Shown here in pieces: positions 56,349-64,000 of a stretch of DNA of 64,000 nucleotides (its first letter is position 1; each line of letters opens with the position of its first letter). Under the pieces are notes generated by a model, which was not told the DNA's origin, did no database searches, and saw nothing but the letters and a program-made list of their open reading frames with translations. The position numbers were made by a program, and so were the translations under genes. Origin of the DNA: Microbulbifer harenosus (lineage in GTDB: Bacteria > Pseudomonadota > Gammaproteobacteria > Pseudomonadales > Cellvibrionaceae); contig NZ_VANI01000014.1 of assembly GCF_005771435.1 (NCBI RefSeq), positions 62,001 to 126,000 of the forward strand. Reading direction: 5' to 3'.

Positions 56349-56984
56349 TCAGCGTTTGCGGCCCCGGTCGGGCCTGGATTTATAACTTCCAGGCCGCGCC
56401 GTGGGTCTGTTCTTGCGCTCAGGCTTAGCCGGCATCCGGGGGAGAGCGACCTCGACCTCCCGCTGTTCTCCGGGTTGCAGGCCATTGAGGTTCCAGCTGC
56501 CGACCGATTGTCGGATCAGGCGCAGGGTGGGGTGGCCAACGGCGGCCGTCATACGCCGCACCTGTCGATTGCGGCCCTCGGTAATCGTCAGTTCGATCCA
56601 GCTGGTGGGAATGGACTTGCGCTCCCGTATGGGAGGGATGCGGGCCCAGACATCCGGTTCGGCGATGACCTGCGCTTTCGCGGGTGCAGTGCGGCCGTCC
56701 TTCAGGTCGACCCCATGGCGCAGCATATATAGCGCCTCTTCGGTCACGTCACCTTCGACCTGTGCCCAATAGACCTTGGGCTGTTTGTGCGTCGGGTGTG
56801 CAATCTGGTGCTGCAGGCGACCGTCGTCTGTGAGCAGCAATAAGCCCTCGGAGTCGTAATCCAGCCGGCCGGCGGCGTACACCCCGGGCGTTCTGATGTA
56901 ATCCGCCAGAGTGGGGCGGCCCTCAGGGTCGGTGAACTGGCAGAGGACCCCGTAGGGCTTGTTAAGCAGGATAAGTCGACTCAT
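56349..56984 (-). CDS. rluE: 23S rRNA pseudouridine synthase RluE-type
   Basis: Forms a pseudouridine in 23S rRNA (U2457 in E. coli); 211 residues. It belongs to the RsuA/RluB/E/F group: [20 protein letters not shown] at the start, the catalytic Asp in [20 protein letters not shown], and [20 protein letters not shown] with [11 protein letters not shown]. There is no S4 domain, as in RluE. The C-terminal 30 residues are a basic, Pro/Arg/Lys-rich tail. ATG 56984 matches the family start; the longer frame to 57101 does not. It is divergent from icd. Confidence 0.92.
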   Translation of the reverse strand: MSRLILLNKPYGVLCQFTDPEGRPTLADYIRTPGVYAAGRLDYDSEGLLLLTDDGRLQHQIAHPTHKQPKVYWAQVEGDVTEEALYMLRHGVDLKDGRTAPAKAQVIAEPDVWARIPPIRERKSIPTSWIELTITEGRNRQVRRMTAAVGHPTLRLIRQSVGSWNLNGLQPGEQREVEVALPRMPAKPERKNRPTARPGSYKSRPDRGRKR

Positions 56985-57047
56985 GGGGGCTGTCTGGGGT
57001 GGACCTACGGCCTCGGTTGTAATGAAACTACAAAAATGGGTGGATGC

Positions 57048-57056
57048 TGATATAAT
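57048..57056 (+). promoter_or_regulatory. Extended -10 promoter element before icd
   Basis: TGATATAAT is a perfect extended -10 (TGnTATAAT). No strong -35 lies upstream, which an extended -10 does not require. It would give icd a leader of about 140 bases. Confidence 0.6.
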
Positions 57057-57202
57057 CCCGCCGATTTTTAGCCGGCTCGGCGTATGCAACGGCGCAAACA
57101 ATGGGCGGCAACCATGACCGGCAGTGGAAATTTCGGCGCATTATGCCGGTTTTCCCTGGAAAAAGCCGGGCGTTTAGTCAAAGAGTTACGGGAGTCAACT
57201 TA

Positions 57203-58453
57203 ATGGGTCATATCCAAGTGCCGGCCAACGGCGAAAAAATCACAGTCAACGCAGATGGTTCTCTGAACGTACCGAGCAACCCGATCATTCCGTTTATCGA
57301 AGGTGACGGCATCGGCGTGGATATCACCCCGGTTATGATCAAAGTGATCGACGCCGCGGTCAGCAAGGCCTACGGCAGCGACAAATCCATCGCCTGGATG
57401 GAGATCTTCTGCGGCGAGAAAGCGGCTGAAACCTACAGCGGTGACTGGTTCCCGGCGGAAACCCTGGAAGCGATCAAAGATTACGTTGTCAGCATCAAAG
57501 GCCCGCTGACCACTCCCGTGGGCGGCGGCTTCCGCTCCCTGAACGTTGCCCTGCGTCAGGAGCTGGATCTGTACGTATGTCAGCGTCCGGTGCGCTGGTT
57601 CAGCGGTGTACCTTCTCCGGTGAAAGAGCCGAACAAGGTAGACATGGTGATCTTCCGTGAGAACTCCGAAGACATCTACGCCGGTATCGAATGGAAAGCA
57701 GGCACCGACGAAGCGAACAAGGTCATCAAATTCCTGCAGGAAGAGATGGGCGTGAAGAAGATCCGCTTCCCGGAAAACTGCGGTATCGGCGTTAAGCCGG
57801 TTTCCGAAGAGGGTACCAAGCGCCTGGTGCGCAAAGCCCTGCAGTACACTATTGATCAGGACCGCGACTCCCTGACCCTGGTGCACAAAGGCAACATCAT
57901 GAAGTTCACCGAAGGTGCCTTCGCCGACTGGGGCTACGAAATTGCCCGCGAAGAGTTCGGCGCTCAGCCGATCGACGGCGGCCCCTGGTGCAGCTTCAAA
58001 AACCCGAACACCGGCAAGGAAATCGTGGTCAAGGATGTAATCGCCGACGCCATGCTGCAGCAGATCCTGCTGCGTCCGGCCGAGTACGACGTAATTGCCA
58101 CCCTGAACCTGAACGGCGACTACCTGTCCGACGCACTGGCCGCGCAGGTAGGTGGTATCGGTATCGCTCCGGGTGCCAACCTGTCTGACGAAGTTGCCCT
58201 GTTCGAAGCCACTCACGGTACTGCACCGAAGTACGCCGGCCAGGACAAAGTTAACCCGGGCTCCTTGATCCTGTCCGCGGAAATGATGCTGCGTCACCTG
58301 GGCTGGAACGAAGCCGCCGAGCTGGTTATCAAAGGTATGGAAGGCGCGATCGAAGCGAAGACCGTTACCTATGATTTCGAGCGCCTGATGGATGGTGCCG
58401 AGCTGAAATCCTGCTCTGCCTTCGGTGAAGAGGTCATCAAGCACATGGCTTGA
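57203..58453 (+). CDS. icd: NADP-dependent isocitrate dehydrogenase
   Basis: Oxidises isocitrate to 2-oxoglutarate in the citric acid cycle; 416 residues, equal to E. coli Icd. Landmarks are [40 protein letters not shown] with the Ser that AceK phosphorylates in enterics, [14 protein letters not shown], and [23 protein letters not shown] 57203 has GGGAG 8 bases upstream. Regulation by AceK-type phosphorylation would send isocitrate to the aceA/glcB shunt; aceK is not in the window. A strong terminator follows. Confidence 0.98.
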   Translation: MGHIQVPANGEKITVNADGSLNVPSNPIIPFIEGDGIGVDITPVMIKVIDAAVSKAYGSDKSIAWMEIFCGEKAAETYSGDWFPAETLEAIKDYVVSIKGPLTTPVGGGFRSLNVALRQELDLYVCQRPVRWFSGVPSPVKEPNKVDMVIFRENSEDIYAGIEWKAGTDEANKVIKFLQEEMGVKKIRFPENCGIGVKPVSEEGTKRLVRKALQYTIDQDRDSLTLVHKGNIMKFTEGAFADWGYEIAREEFGAQPIDGGPWCSFKNPNTGKEIVVKDVIADAMLQQILLRPAEYDVIATLNLNGDYLSDALAAQVGGIGIAPGANLSDEVALFEATHGTAPKYAGQDKVNPGSLILSAEMMLRHLGWNEAAELVIKGMEGAIEAKTVTYDFERLMDGAELKSCSAFGEEVIKHMA

Positions 58454-58467
58454 TTGGTCGCTGACTG

Positions 58468-58503
58468 AAAAAAGCCCCGCATCGCAAGGTGCGGGGCTTT
58501 TTT
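58468..58503 (+). terminator. Rho-independent terminator of icd
   Basis: A 13-bp stem AAAAAAGCCCCGC (58468-58480) / GCGGGGCTTTTTT (58491-58503) with a ten-base loop and extra T. Confidence 0.88.
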
Positions 58504-58735
58504 TTGCTTAGGGCATTTTTGCTTAGGTCACTGGATGTGGCACGAATGTGCCAGTGCTGGTACGTCAGCGACTTCCTGAGAGGGTGGCTCAGTGGGCTCG
58601 CGCAGGGGTATTCTCGAAAATCCCTGGATTGTGCCTGGAGATTTTCCGATCAGGCAGGCCTGGTTTCCGGGGCCCCCGCGAGGAGGTGTATTCCGGGTAG
58701 TGACGGGCCTATGCGCCCGATTTTTCACATCGCTA

Positions 58736-59020
58736 TCAATCGAGTGCTTCTTCGGTCTCTTTCTCACGCACTACGTGCGCCTGCGGTGCCGGCGCAGGTG
58801 TTCGGGGCGTGTTGGCCGTGGCGAGATTAATATTCGCTGCATGATAGCCTTTATCGCCCTGAATGATATCGAAGATGACTTGCTGGCCGGCTTTCAGGGT
58901 ACGGTAACCCTCCATCTGAATAGCCGAGTAATGCGCGAACAGATCCTCCCCGCCCTCATCGGCGAGAATAAATCCGTATCCCTTGGCGTTATTGAACCAC
59001 TTGACGGTACCGGTAGGCAT
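58736..59020 (-). CDS. cspD: Cold-shock domain protein, CspD-like
   Basis: A 94-residue nucleic-acid-binding protein. The cold-shock domain fills residues 1-68 with RNP1 (KGYGFILADEGG) and RNP2-like DLFAHYSAI; a Pro/Ala-rich, then acidic, C-terminal tail of about 26 residues follows. Its place divergent from clpS-clpA is that of cspD, the stationary-phase inhibitor of replication in E. coli. ATG 59020 begins MPTGTVKWFNNAK. CspA-type RNA chaperoning cannot be excluded. Confidence 0.9.
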   Translation of the reverse strand: MPTGTVKWFNNAKGYGFILADEGGEDLFAHYSAIQMEGYRTLKAGQQVIFDIIQGDKGYHAANINLATANTPRTPAPAPQAHVVREKETEEALD

Positions 59021-59377
59021 GGCGAAATCCCTCTAAATTGCCGGGGCGACTGCTGGCCGCCTAAAAATTTTCATTATTGTTATCGCGCTTCATGCGCTTC
59101 CTTATTCGCAATTCGCACAGAGTCATTTGTACGACTAAATGCTAGTGCTCTCTCATCCGCTTGGCGCGGGTAATACCTCTTGTAGCCAAGACCCTGGTAG
59201 TTGTCAAGCGAATCAGCGTTCCCGGACTGTGCCCACTGGCGTTTGGGGTTACAATGGCGTTTTACGATTTTCGCTACAGTGACTGATAGCAGCAAACCAT
59301 TCCTGATTTGCCCCTGGTTAGAAGCGCCAGGGCGTCAGTACTGTGAACTAATTCCTGAAACCTGATTGACTTGCGCT
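59021..59377. other. Divergent control region between cspD and clpS
   Basis: About 357 bases with no gene. Both promoters must lie here. A rightward candidate is TTACAA at 59249-59254 with TACAGT at 59275-59280, but the 20-base spacing is long. The section next to cspD is AT-rich (around 59060-59090) and would form the leader of its mRNA. No recognisable cold box or riboswitch. Confidence 0.4.
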
Positions 59378-59773
59378 ATGGGAAAATCACAAATCATTAA
59401 ACTACACTCGAACGATAGCGAGGGAGAGGACGGCTACCAATTTGGCGAGTCCGGTGGCGATACCGCGCTGGCCGAAGCCAGGCCGAGGCTCAAAAGACCA
59501 CCGATGTACAAGGTGGTCATGCTCAATGACGACTACACACCAATGGAGTTTGTGGTCGAAGCGCTGGAGCTGTTCTTTTATGTAAACCGGGAGCGCGCCA
59601 CTCAACTGATGTTGCAGGTGCACACTAAGGGAAAAGCGATCTGCGGTGTCTATACTCGGGATATAGCGGAAACAAAGGCCGCGCAGGTAAATCAGTTTGC
59701 TAGAGACCACGAGCATCCGCTGCTGTGTGAAATTGAAGCTGACGATGCCGATGAAAACGGCGAGGAGGGTTGA
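59378..59773 (+). CDS. clpS: ATP-dependent Clp protease adaptor ClpS
   Basis: Adaptor of 131 residues that binds destabilising N-terminal residues (Phe, Leu, Trp, Tyr) and hands substrates to ClpAP. The conserved N-degron pocket is in [20 protein letters not shown], with [20 protein letters not shown] and the final [10 protein letters not shown]. The N-terminal extension before the core (about 45 residues) is longer than in E. coli ClpS (106 residues). ATG 59378 is preferred; TTG 59366 would add four residues. Neither has a good ribosome binding site. clpA follows after about 120 bases. Confidence 0.96.
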   Translation: MGKSQIIKLHSNDSEGEDGYQFGESGGDTALAEARPRLKRPPMYKVVMLNDDYTPMEFVVEALELFFYVNRERATQLMLQVHTKGKAICGVYTRDIAETKAAQVNQFARDHEHPLLCEIEADDADENGEEG

Positions 59774-59896
59774 AATAGCAGTTCCGGCGCCTGTGTCCAG
59801 TAAGGCGTAAATTTCCCGGCCGTAGGGCGGAAAACATGAATACCGGGTGTTTAATTCCAACCCGGATGACATTGGCCAGTAAGGTTTGAGGTTCAG

Positions 59897-62185
59897 ATGC
59901 TCAGCAAGGATTTAGAGGTAACGCTCAATCTAGCGTTTAAAGGTGCACGGGCGAAACGCCATGAGTTCATGACCGTAGAGCACCTTTTGCTGGCGCTGCT
60001 GGACAACGAATCCGCGGCGGATGTTCTGCATGCCTGCGGCGCGGATCTCAGTGCGCTGCGGCGGGAGCTGCTTGAGTTTGTGGACTCGACCACCCCCTTG
60101 ATTCCGGAGAATGACACGGAGCGCGAAACCCAGCCTACGCTCGGATTCCAGCGGGTGCTGCAGCGCGCGGTTTTTCACGTGCAGTCATCCGGAAAAAAAG
60201 AAGTGACCGGAGCCAATGTGCTGGTGGCGATTTTCTGTGAGCAGGAAAGTCAGGCGGTTTACTATCTGAAGCAACAGAGTGTGGCCCGAATTGATGTGGT
60301 GAACTACATCACCCACGGTATTTCCCGTGTCAGCTCTTCCGGCGGCAACAACACCCACCACAGCCCGGACCCCTCGCCGGAGCAGGTGGATGAAGATCTG
60401 GGCGCAACATCTGAAGCTGGTGGTTCCGATCCATTGGAAAGTTATGCTACCAACCTCAACCAGGAAGCAATTCTTGGCCGTATCGATCCGCTTGTCGGCC
60501 GTGCGCTGGAAGTGGAGCGTGTCACTCAGGTACTCGCGCGCCGCCGCAAGAACAATCCGCTATTGGTGGGGGAGTCCGGTGTCGGTAAGACCGCGATTGC
60601 GGAAGGGCTCGCCCGCCGTATCGTTGACGGCGAAGTGCCTGAGCCACTACAGAACAGCACCATTTACTCGCTGGATCTCGGCTCCCTGTTGGCGGGCACC
60701 AAGTATCGTGGTGACTTTGAGAAGCGCTTCAAGGCCCTGTTGGCGGAGCTGAAGAAGCGCGACCACGCGGTGCTGTTCATTGATGAAATTCACACCATCA
60801 TTGGTGCGGGTGCCGCATCCGGTGGTGTTATGGATGCGTCGAACCTCCTGAAACCGCTGCTCTCCAGCGGCCAGATGCGCTGCATCGGTTCCACCACATT
60901 TAACGAATACCGCGGTATTTTTGAAAAAGACCGCGCACTGTCGCGCCGCTTTCAGAAAATCGACGTGCATGAACCTTCTGTCGAGGAAACCGTGCAGATC
61001 CTGCAGGGGCTGAAGTCCTGCTTTGAAGATCACCACAAAGTGCGCTTTACCGATGCTGCGCTGGAAGCCGCCGCGCAGTTGGCTAATCGCCACATTACCG
61101 AGCGCTTCCTGCCGGATAAGGCCATCGACGTGATTGACGAAGCCGGCGCCTACCAGGCGCTGCTGCCTGCCGACAAGCGCACCGATATTATCTCTGTTAG
61201 CGAGATTGAGCAGGTCGTGGCGAAAATGGCCCGAATTCCTGCCAAGAGCGTGTCCGCGTCCGACAAGGCGGCGCTGGCGAAGCTGGACGACAACCTGAAA
61301 ATGGTCGTGTTCGGTCAGGATGTCGCCATTGAGGCGCTCAGTACGTCCATCAAGCTTGCCCGTGCCGGTCTCGGTGCGGAAGAGAAGCCCATAGGCTCCT
61401 TCCTGTTTGCTGGCCCCACTGGTGTGGGTAAAACCGAATTGTGCCGCCAGTTGGCGAAGGTCATGGGGATCGAGCTGATTCGCTTTGATATGTCGGAGTA
61501 TATGGAGCGCCATACGGTTTCCCGCCTGATTGGTGCACCTCCCGGCTATGTGGGTTTTGATCAGGGTGGCTTACTGACAGATGCGGTCACCAAACACCCG
61601 CACAGTGTGGTTCTGCTCGATGAAATCGAGAAGGCGCACCCGGAAGTGTTCAATCTGTTGCTGCAAGTCATGGACCACGGCACCCTGACGGACAACAACG
61701 GCCGCAAGGCTGACTTCCGAAATGTGATCTTGATTATGACAACCAACGCCGGCGCGGAATTGATAAGCCGCCGCTCGATCGGGTTTGCCAATCAGGACCA
61801 CACAAGCGACGGGATGGAAGAGATCAAGAAGCTCTTCACGCCCGAATTCAGAAACCGCCTGGATAGTATTATTCAGTTCGGCGCGCTGAGCATGGATGTG
61901 GTTAAAACCGTGGTGGACAAATTTGTCGTTGAGTTGCAGGCGCAGCTGGACGAGTCCAGAGTCACACTCGAGGTGGACAATGCGGCTCGTGAATGGCTCG
62001 CTGTTAACGGATACGACGAGAAAATGGGTGCGCGCCCAATGGCGCGCCTGATCCGCGAGAAGCTGCGCAAGCCACTTGCGGAGGCTGTGCTGTTTGGAGA
62101 TCTTTCGGAAGAGGGCGGCAAGGTGGAAGTGACCGTGGAAAATGATCAGCTCAAAATCAACACCGCGGTGCCGGCGCTGCATTGA
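59897..62185 (+). CDS. clpA: ATP-dependent Clp protease ATPase subunit ClpA
   Basis: Hexameric unfoldase of 762 residues that feeds proteins to ClpP. It has the Clp N-domain repeats (1-145), a linker of acidic and Ser residues (about 146-185), AAA+ module 1 with Walker A GESGVGKT and [13 protein letters not shown], and module 2 with [19 protein letters not shown], plus the IGF/L-type loop region for ClpP docking. Length matches E. coli ClpA (758). ATG 59897 has GAGG upstream. With clpS it forms one operon. Confidence 0.98.
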   Translation: MLSKDLEVTLNLAFKGARAKRHEFMTVEHLLLALLDNESAADVLHACGADLSALRRELLEFVDSTTPLIPENDTERETQPTLGFQRVLQRAVFHVQSSGKKEVTGANVLVAIFCEQESQAVYYLKQQSVARIDVVNYITHGISRVSSSGGNNTHHSPDPSPEQVDEDLGATSEAGGSDPLESYATNLNQEAILGRIDPLVGRALEVERVTQVLARRRKNNPLLVGESGVGKTAIAEGLARRIVDGEVPEPLQNSTIYSLDLGSLLAGTKYRGDFEKRFKALLAELKKRDHAVLFIDEIHTIIGAGAASGGVMDASNLLKPLLSSGQMRCIGSTTFNEYRGIFEKDRALSRRFQKIDVHEPSVEETVQILQGLKSCFEDHHKVRFTDAALEAAAQLANRHITERFLPDKAIDVIDEAGAYQALLPADKRTDIISVSEIEQVVAKMARIPAKSVSASDKAALAKLDDNLKMVVFGQDVAIEALSTSIKLARAGLGAEEKPIGSFLFAGPTGVGKTELCRQLAKVMGIELIRFDMSEYMERHTVSRLIGAPPGYVGFDQGGLLTDAVTKHPHSVVLLDEIEKAHPEVFNLLLQVMDHGTLTDNNGRKADFRNVILIMTTNAGAELISRRSIGFANQDHTSDGMEEIKKLFTPEFRNRLDSIIQFGALSMDVVKTVVDKFVVELQAQLDESRVTLEVDNAAREWLAVNGYDEKMGARPMARLIREKLRKPLAEAVLFGDLSEEGGKVEVTVENDQLKINTAVPALH

Positions 62186-62230
62186 CGCTGTTCTCCATCT
62201 GGGCAGGCTCCACAGGAAGAACTGCGCAAC

Positions 62231-62261
62231 CAAAAAAGCCACCTTGAAGGTGGCTTTTTTG
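62231..62261. terminator. Bidirectional terminator between clpA and infA
   Basis: CAAAAAAGCCACCTT (62231-62245) and AAGGTGGCTTTTTTG (62247-62261) are exact inverses, giving a hairpin with A and T tails on either strand. Confidence 0.88.
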
Positions 62262-62311
62262 TTGTCCGGGTCTTTGCGCTTCAGGATTATCGGCGCGGGC
62301 CGGAGCGGTAT

Positions 62312-62530
62312 TCAGCGGGCGCGGTAGGTGATTCGGCCTTTACTCAGATCGTAAGGTGTGAGTTCAACTTTGACCTTGTCACCGGTCAGGATGCGGATGT
62401 AGTTTTTGCGCATCTTGCCGGAAATGTGCGCGATTACCACATGTCCATTTTCCAGTTTTACTCGGAATGTGGTGTTGGGCAGGGTGTCGATCACCTCGCC
62501 TTCCATTTCAATGTAATCGTCTTTTGCCAT
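62312..62530 (-). CDS. infA: Translation initiation factor IF-1
   Basis: A 72-residue OB-fold protein that binds the ribosomal A site during initiation. The sequence [20 protein letters not shown] and [20 protein letters not shown] is the canonical one. ATG 62530 has AGGA upstream. It is transcribed leftward toward the clpA terminator; infA next to clpA is the gammaproteobacterial order. Confidence 0.99.
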   Translation of the reverse strand: MAKDDYIEMEGEVIDTLPNTTFRVKLENGHVVIAHISGKMRKNYIRILTGDKVKVELTPYDLSKGRITYRAR

Positions 62531-62695
62531 GCGGCAGGAACCTTTGATTAATGTGTACTTGCTATTCCGCCAGATAATTATGGCTCGCAAAATTGAGCCC
62601 GGCGGTACGACGGGCGTGCATTTTGCACGAAAAGTGGCAGTACGCCAAGTGAAACCACGAGTGCGGCGGAAAAGGGGGAGAATCGTGATTGGGCC

Positions 62696-63427
62696 TCAGG
62701 GTTGCGCCCCGTCTGACTTGAGCGTCCAGCGCCCGCCCTGGAGTATCTCCAGGGGTTGGAACTGGCTCTTATACGCCATTTTCTGGCATGCCGCTATCCA
62801 ATACCCGAGATACAGACTGGGCAGCCCCAGCCGGCGGGCCCATTCAATCTGGTAGAGAATGGAGTAACTGCCGAGACCACGCTTGATTTCGTCGGGATCG
62901 TAGAAGGTGTAAATGGCCGATACGCCGCCAGTCAGAACATCGGTGACCGCCGTCGCCAGCAGCTTTCCGCGCGCGCGGAATTCGAGATAGCGGGTGGTGC
63001 CCCACGCATTATTGAGGAAGCTGCGAAACTGCTCCCTGGAAGGGGGGTACATTTCGCCATCCGCGTGGCGCTCTTCAATGTAGCGCGCGTACAAATCGTA
63101 GTGTTCGCCGGTGTCGATATCGTAACGGTGAAATACGTCCAGGTCGCGATTGCGGCGCCAGCAGCGGCGCTGGGCGCGGTTGGGAACAAACAGTTCCACC
63201 GGTACCCGTGCAGGAATGCAGGCCTGACAGTCGGTGCATTGAGGCCGATAGAGATAGTTGCCACTGCGGCGGAAGCCAAGCTCCGAGAGGCGGCTGTACA
63301 GTGGCTGATCTACTGGTATCTGCGGGTCGACGAATACAGTGGTGGCTTCCCGGTCATCCAGATAGCCGCATGGGTGAGGTAATGTGGCGAGCAGGCGCAC
63401 GGAATCCAGCTGGGAATACTGGCTCAT
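62696..63427 (-). CDS. bpt: Aspartate/glutamate leucyltransferase (Bpt/Ate family)
   Basis: Adds Leu to proteins with N-terminal Asp or Glu, making them ClpS substrates; 243 residues. The ATE family is recognised from HPCGYLDDREATTVFVDP, the Cys-rich LYRPQCTDCQACIPARVPV, and YTFYDPDEIKRGLGSYSILY with LYLGYWIAACQKMAYKSQFQ. Bacterial members of this type use leucyl-tRNA rather than arginyl-tRNA. ATG 63427 begins the family start. It lies between infA and aat as in many gammaproteobacteria. Confidence 0.94.
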   Translation of the reverse strand: MSQYSQLDSVRLLATLPHPCGYLDDREATTVFVDPQIPVDQPLYSRLSELGFRRSGNYLYRPQCTDCQACIPARVPVELFVPNRAQRRCWRRNRDLDVFHRYDIDTGEHYDLYARYIEERHADGEMYPPSREQFRSFLNNAWGTTRYLEFRARGKLLATAVTDVLTGGVSAIYTFYDPDEIKRGLGSYSILYQIEWARRLGLPSLYLGYWIAACQKMAYKSQFQPLEILQGGRWTLKSDGAQP

Positions 63428-63622
63428 GCCTAGGGGCTTCCTGTAGTGGAGTCATATAGCGCGTGTTTTGCTGCCATTGTCGCTCTCTGTTATGTCGGCG
63501 TAACTAATTCAACTAGCGAGACCTGGAGTATCGGGCGGGGAGGGTGGCGCCCAGCAAGTACCGTTAGACCTGGATTCGAGGGTAATTTGCCGACGTTAAA
63601 AACACAAACCGGCAGCTGGTCA

Positions 63623-64000
63623 CTACGCGTCGAAGAGGGATGGTGACAGCTCCGCAGGCCACGGATGAAGGAAATCCGGTTTATTCACTTCGGTCTCAAG
63701 GATTGCTTCGAACGATTCTCTGGGCACTTCTTCCGCACCGAGGCTCAGCAAATGCGGGTTGCTGACCTGGCAGTCGATCAAGCGGCAATCCCATTCGGCC
63801 AACTGTCGCACCAGATAGGCGAAGGCCACCTTGGAGGCATTGGTTGCATGGTGAAACATGGATTCACCAAAGAACATGCGCCCCACCGCGAGTCCGTACA
63901 GGCCTCCCACCAGCTCCCCATCCAGCCAGGTTTCCACAGAATGCGCATGACCAAGACGATGCATGGTTGCATAGGCTTCCACTATGTCATCGGTGATCCA
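63623..64000 (-). CDS. aat: Leucyl/phenylalanyl-tRNA-protein transferase, N-terminal part missing
   Basis: Transfers Leu or Phe to N-terminal Lys or Arg of proteins for ClpAP degradation. About 125 C-terminal residues are visible; the start lies beyond the right edge. The readable part begins WITDDIVEAYATMHRLGHAH, followed by SVETWLDGELVGGLYGLAVG, FFGESMFHHATNASKVAFAY and LIDCQVSNPHLLSLGAEEVP, all conserved Aat blocks. There is a gap of 195 bases to bpt. Confidence 0.96.
   Translation of the reverse strand, partial: WITDDIVEAYATMHRLGHAHSVETWLDGELVGGLYGLAVGRMFFGESMFHHATNASKVAFAYLVRQLAEWDCRLIDCQVSNPHLLSLGAEEVPRESFEAILETEVNKPDFLHPWPAELSPSLFDA

Noticed and set aside
57200..58444. 414-residue minus-strand frame inside icd
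   Set aside because: Full antisense shadow of icd with no domain or ribosome binding site.

Overview
The window looks like chromosomal DNA of a marine, polysaccharide-degrading gammaproteobacterium of the Cellvibrionales type (Microbulbifer, Saccharophagus and Teredinibacter are the closest style). The pointers are moderately high GC, the cspD-clpS-clpA-infA neighbourhood, the proteobacterial long isocitrate lyase with malate synthase G, and a secreted GH9 cellulase with a CBM2 domain joined by a very long polyserine linker. The genus is an inference; there is no rRNA in the window. I see no tRNA, rRNA, CRISPR array, transposase or prophage.

Layout. 1-6978: asnS (3' part cut off by the left edge), a DUF2244 membrane protein, a Bcp peroxiredoxin, a short AraC-type regulator, a stand-alone yajC, a D-cysteine desulfhydrase-like PLP enzyme and a sodium:alanine-type symporter. 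7042-14172: a divergent puuA/puuB pair for putrescine use around a 44-bp palindrome, then a TonB-dependent receptor, a TetR regulator and a 5'-nucleotidase. 14446-23520: cysB, a small CxxC protein, pabB, the divergent ppsR/ppsA pair, an L,D-transpeptidase, rraA and an EamA exporter. 23636-28099: fadE and an acetyl-CoA hydrolase/transferase.

28107-32456 is the accessory region: a 97-bp inverted-repeat element, then a 678-residue polymorphic-toxin-like protein with its overlapping immunity-like gene, followed by a second, promoterless copy of the toxin C-terminus with its own diverged immunity-like gene. The second copy keeps a scar of the full-length gene (residues 236-246 joined directly to residue 367). 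This is the layout of an orphan toxin/immunity cassette. I do not recognise either family, and no secretion apparatus is present in the window.

32610-43841 concentrates on C2 metabolism: ackA-pta, then (after the cellulase) aceA divergent from a LysR regulator, and glcB. Together with fadE, the acetyl-CoA hydrolase, ppsA/ppsR and icd, these cover fatty-acid and acetate use, the glyoxylate shunt, its branch point at isocitrate, and gluconeogenesis. 43993-50997: fdhD with an FdhF/YdeP-like molybdoenzyme, a two-component system and a SulP transporter. 51101-56080 is one leftward operon: mnmA-hflD-purB-roxA-GNAT. 56349-58453: rluE divergent from icd. 58736-64000: cspD, clpS-clpA, infA, the leucyltransferase gene bpt and aat (5' part cut off by the right edge). 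The last block holds adaptor, unfoldase and both aminoacyl transferases of the bacterial N-degron pathway.
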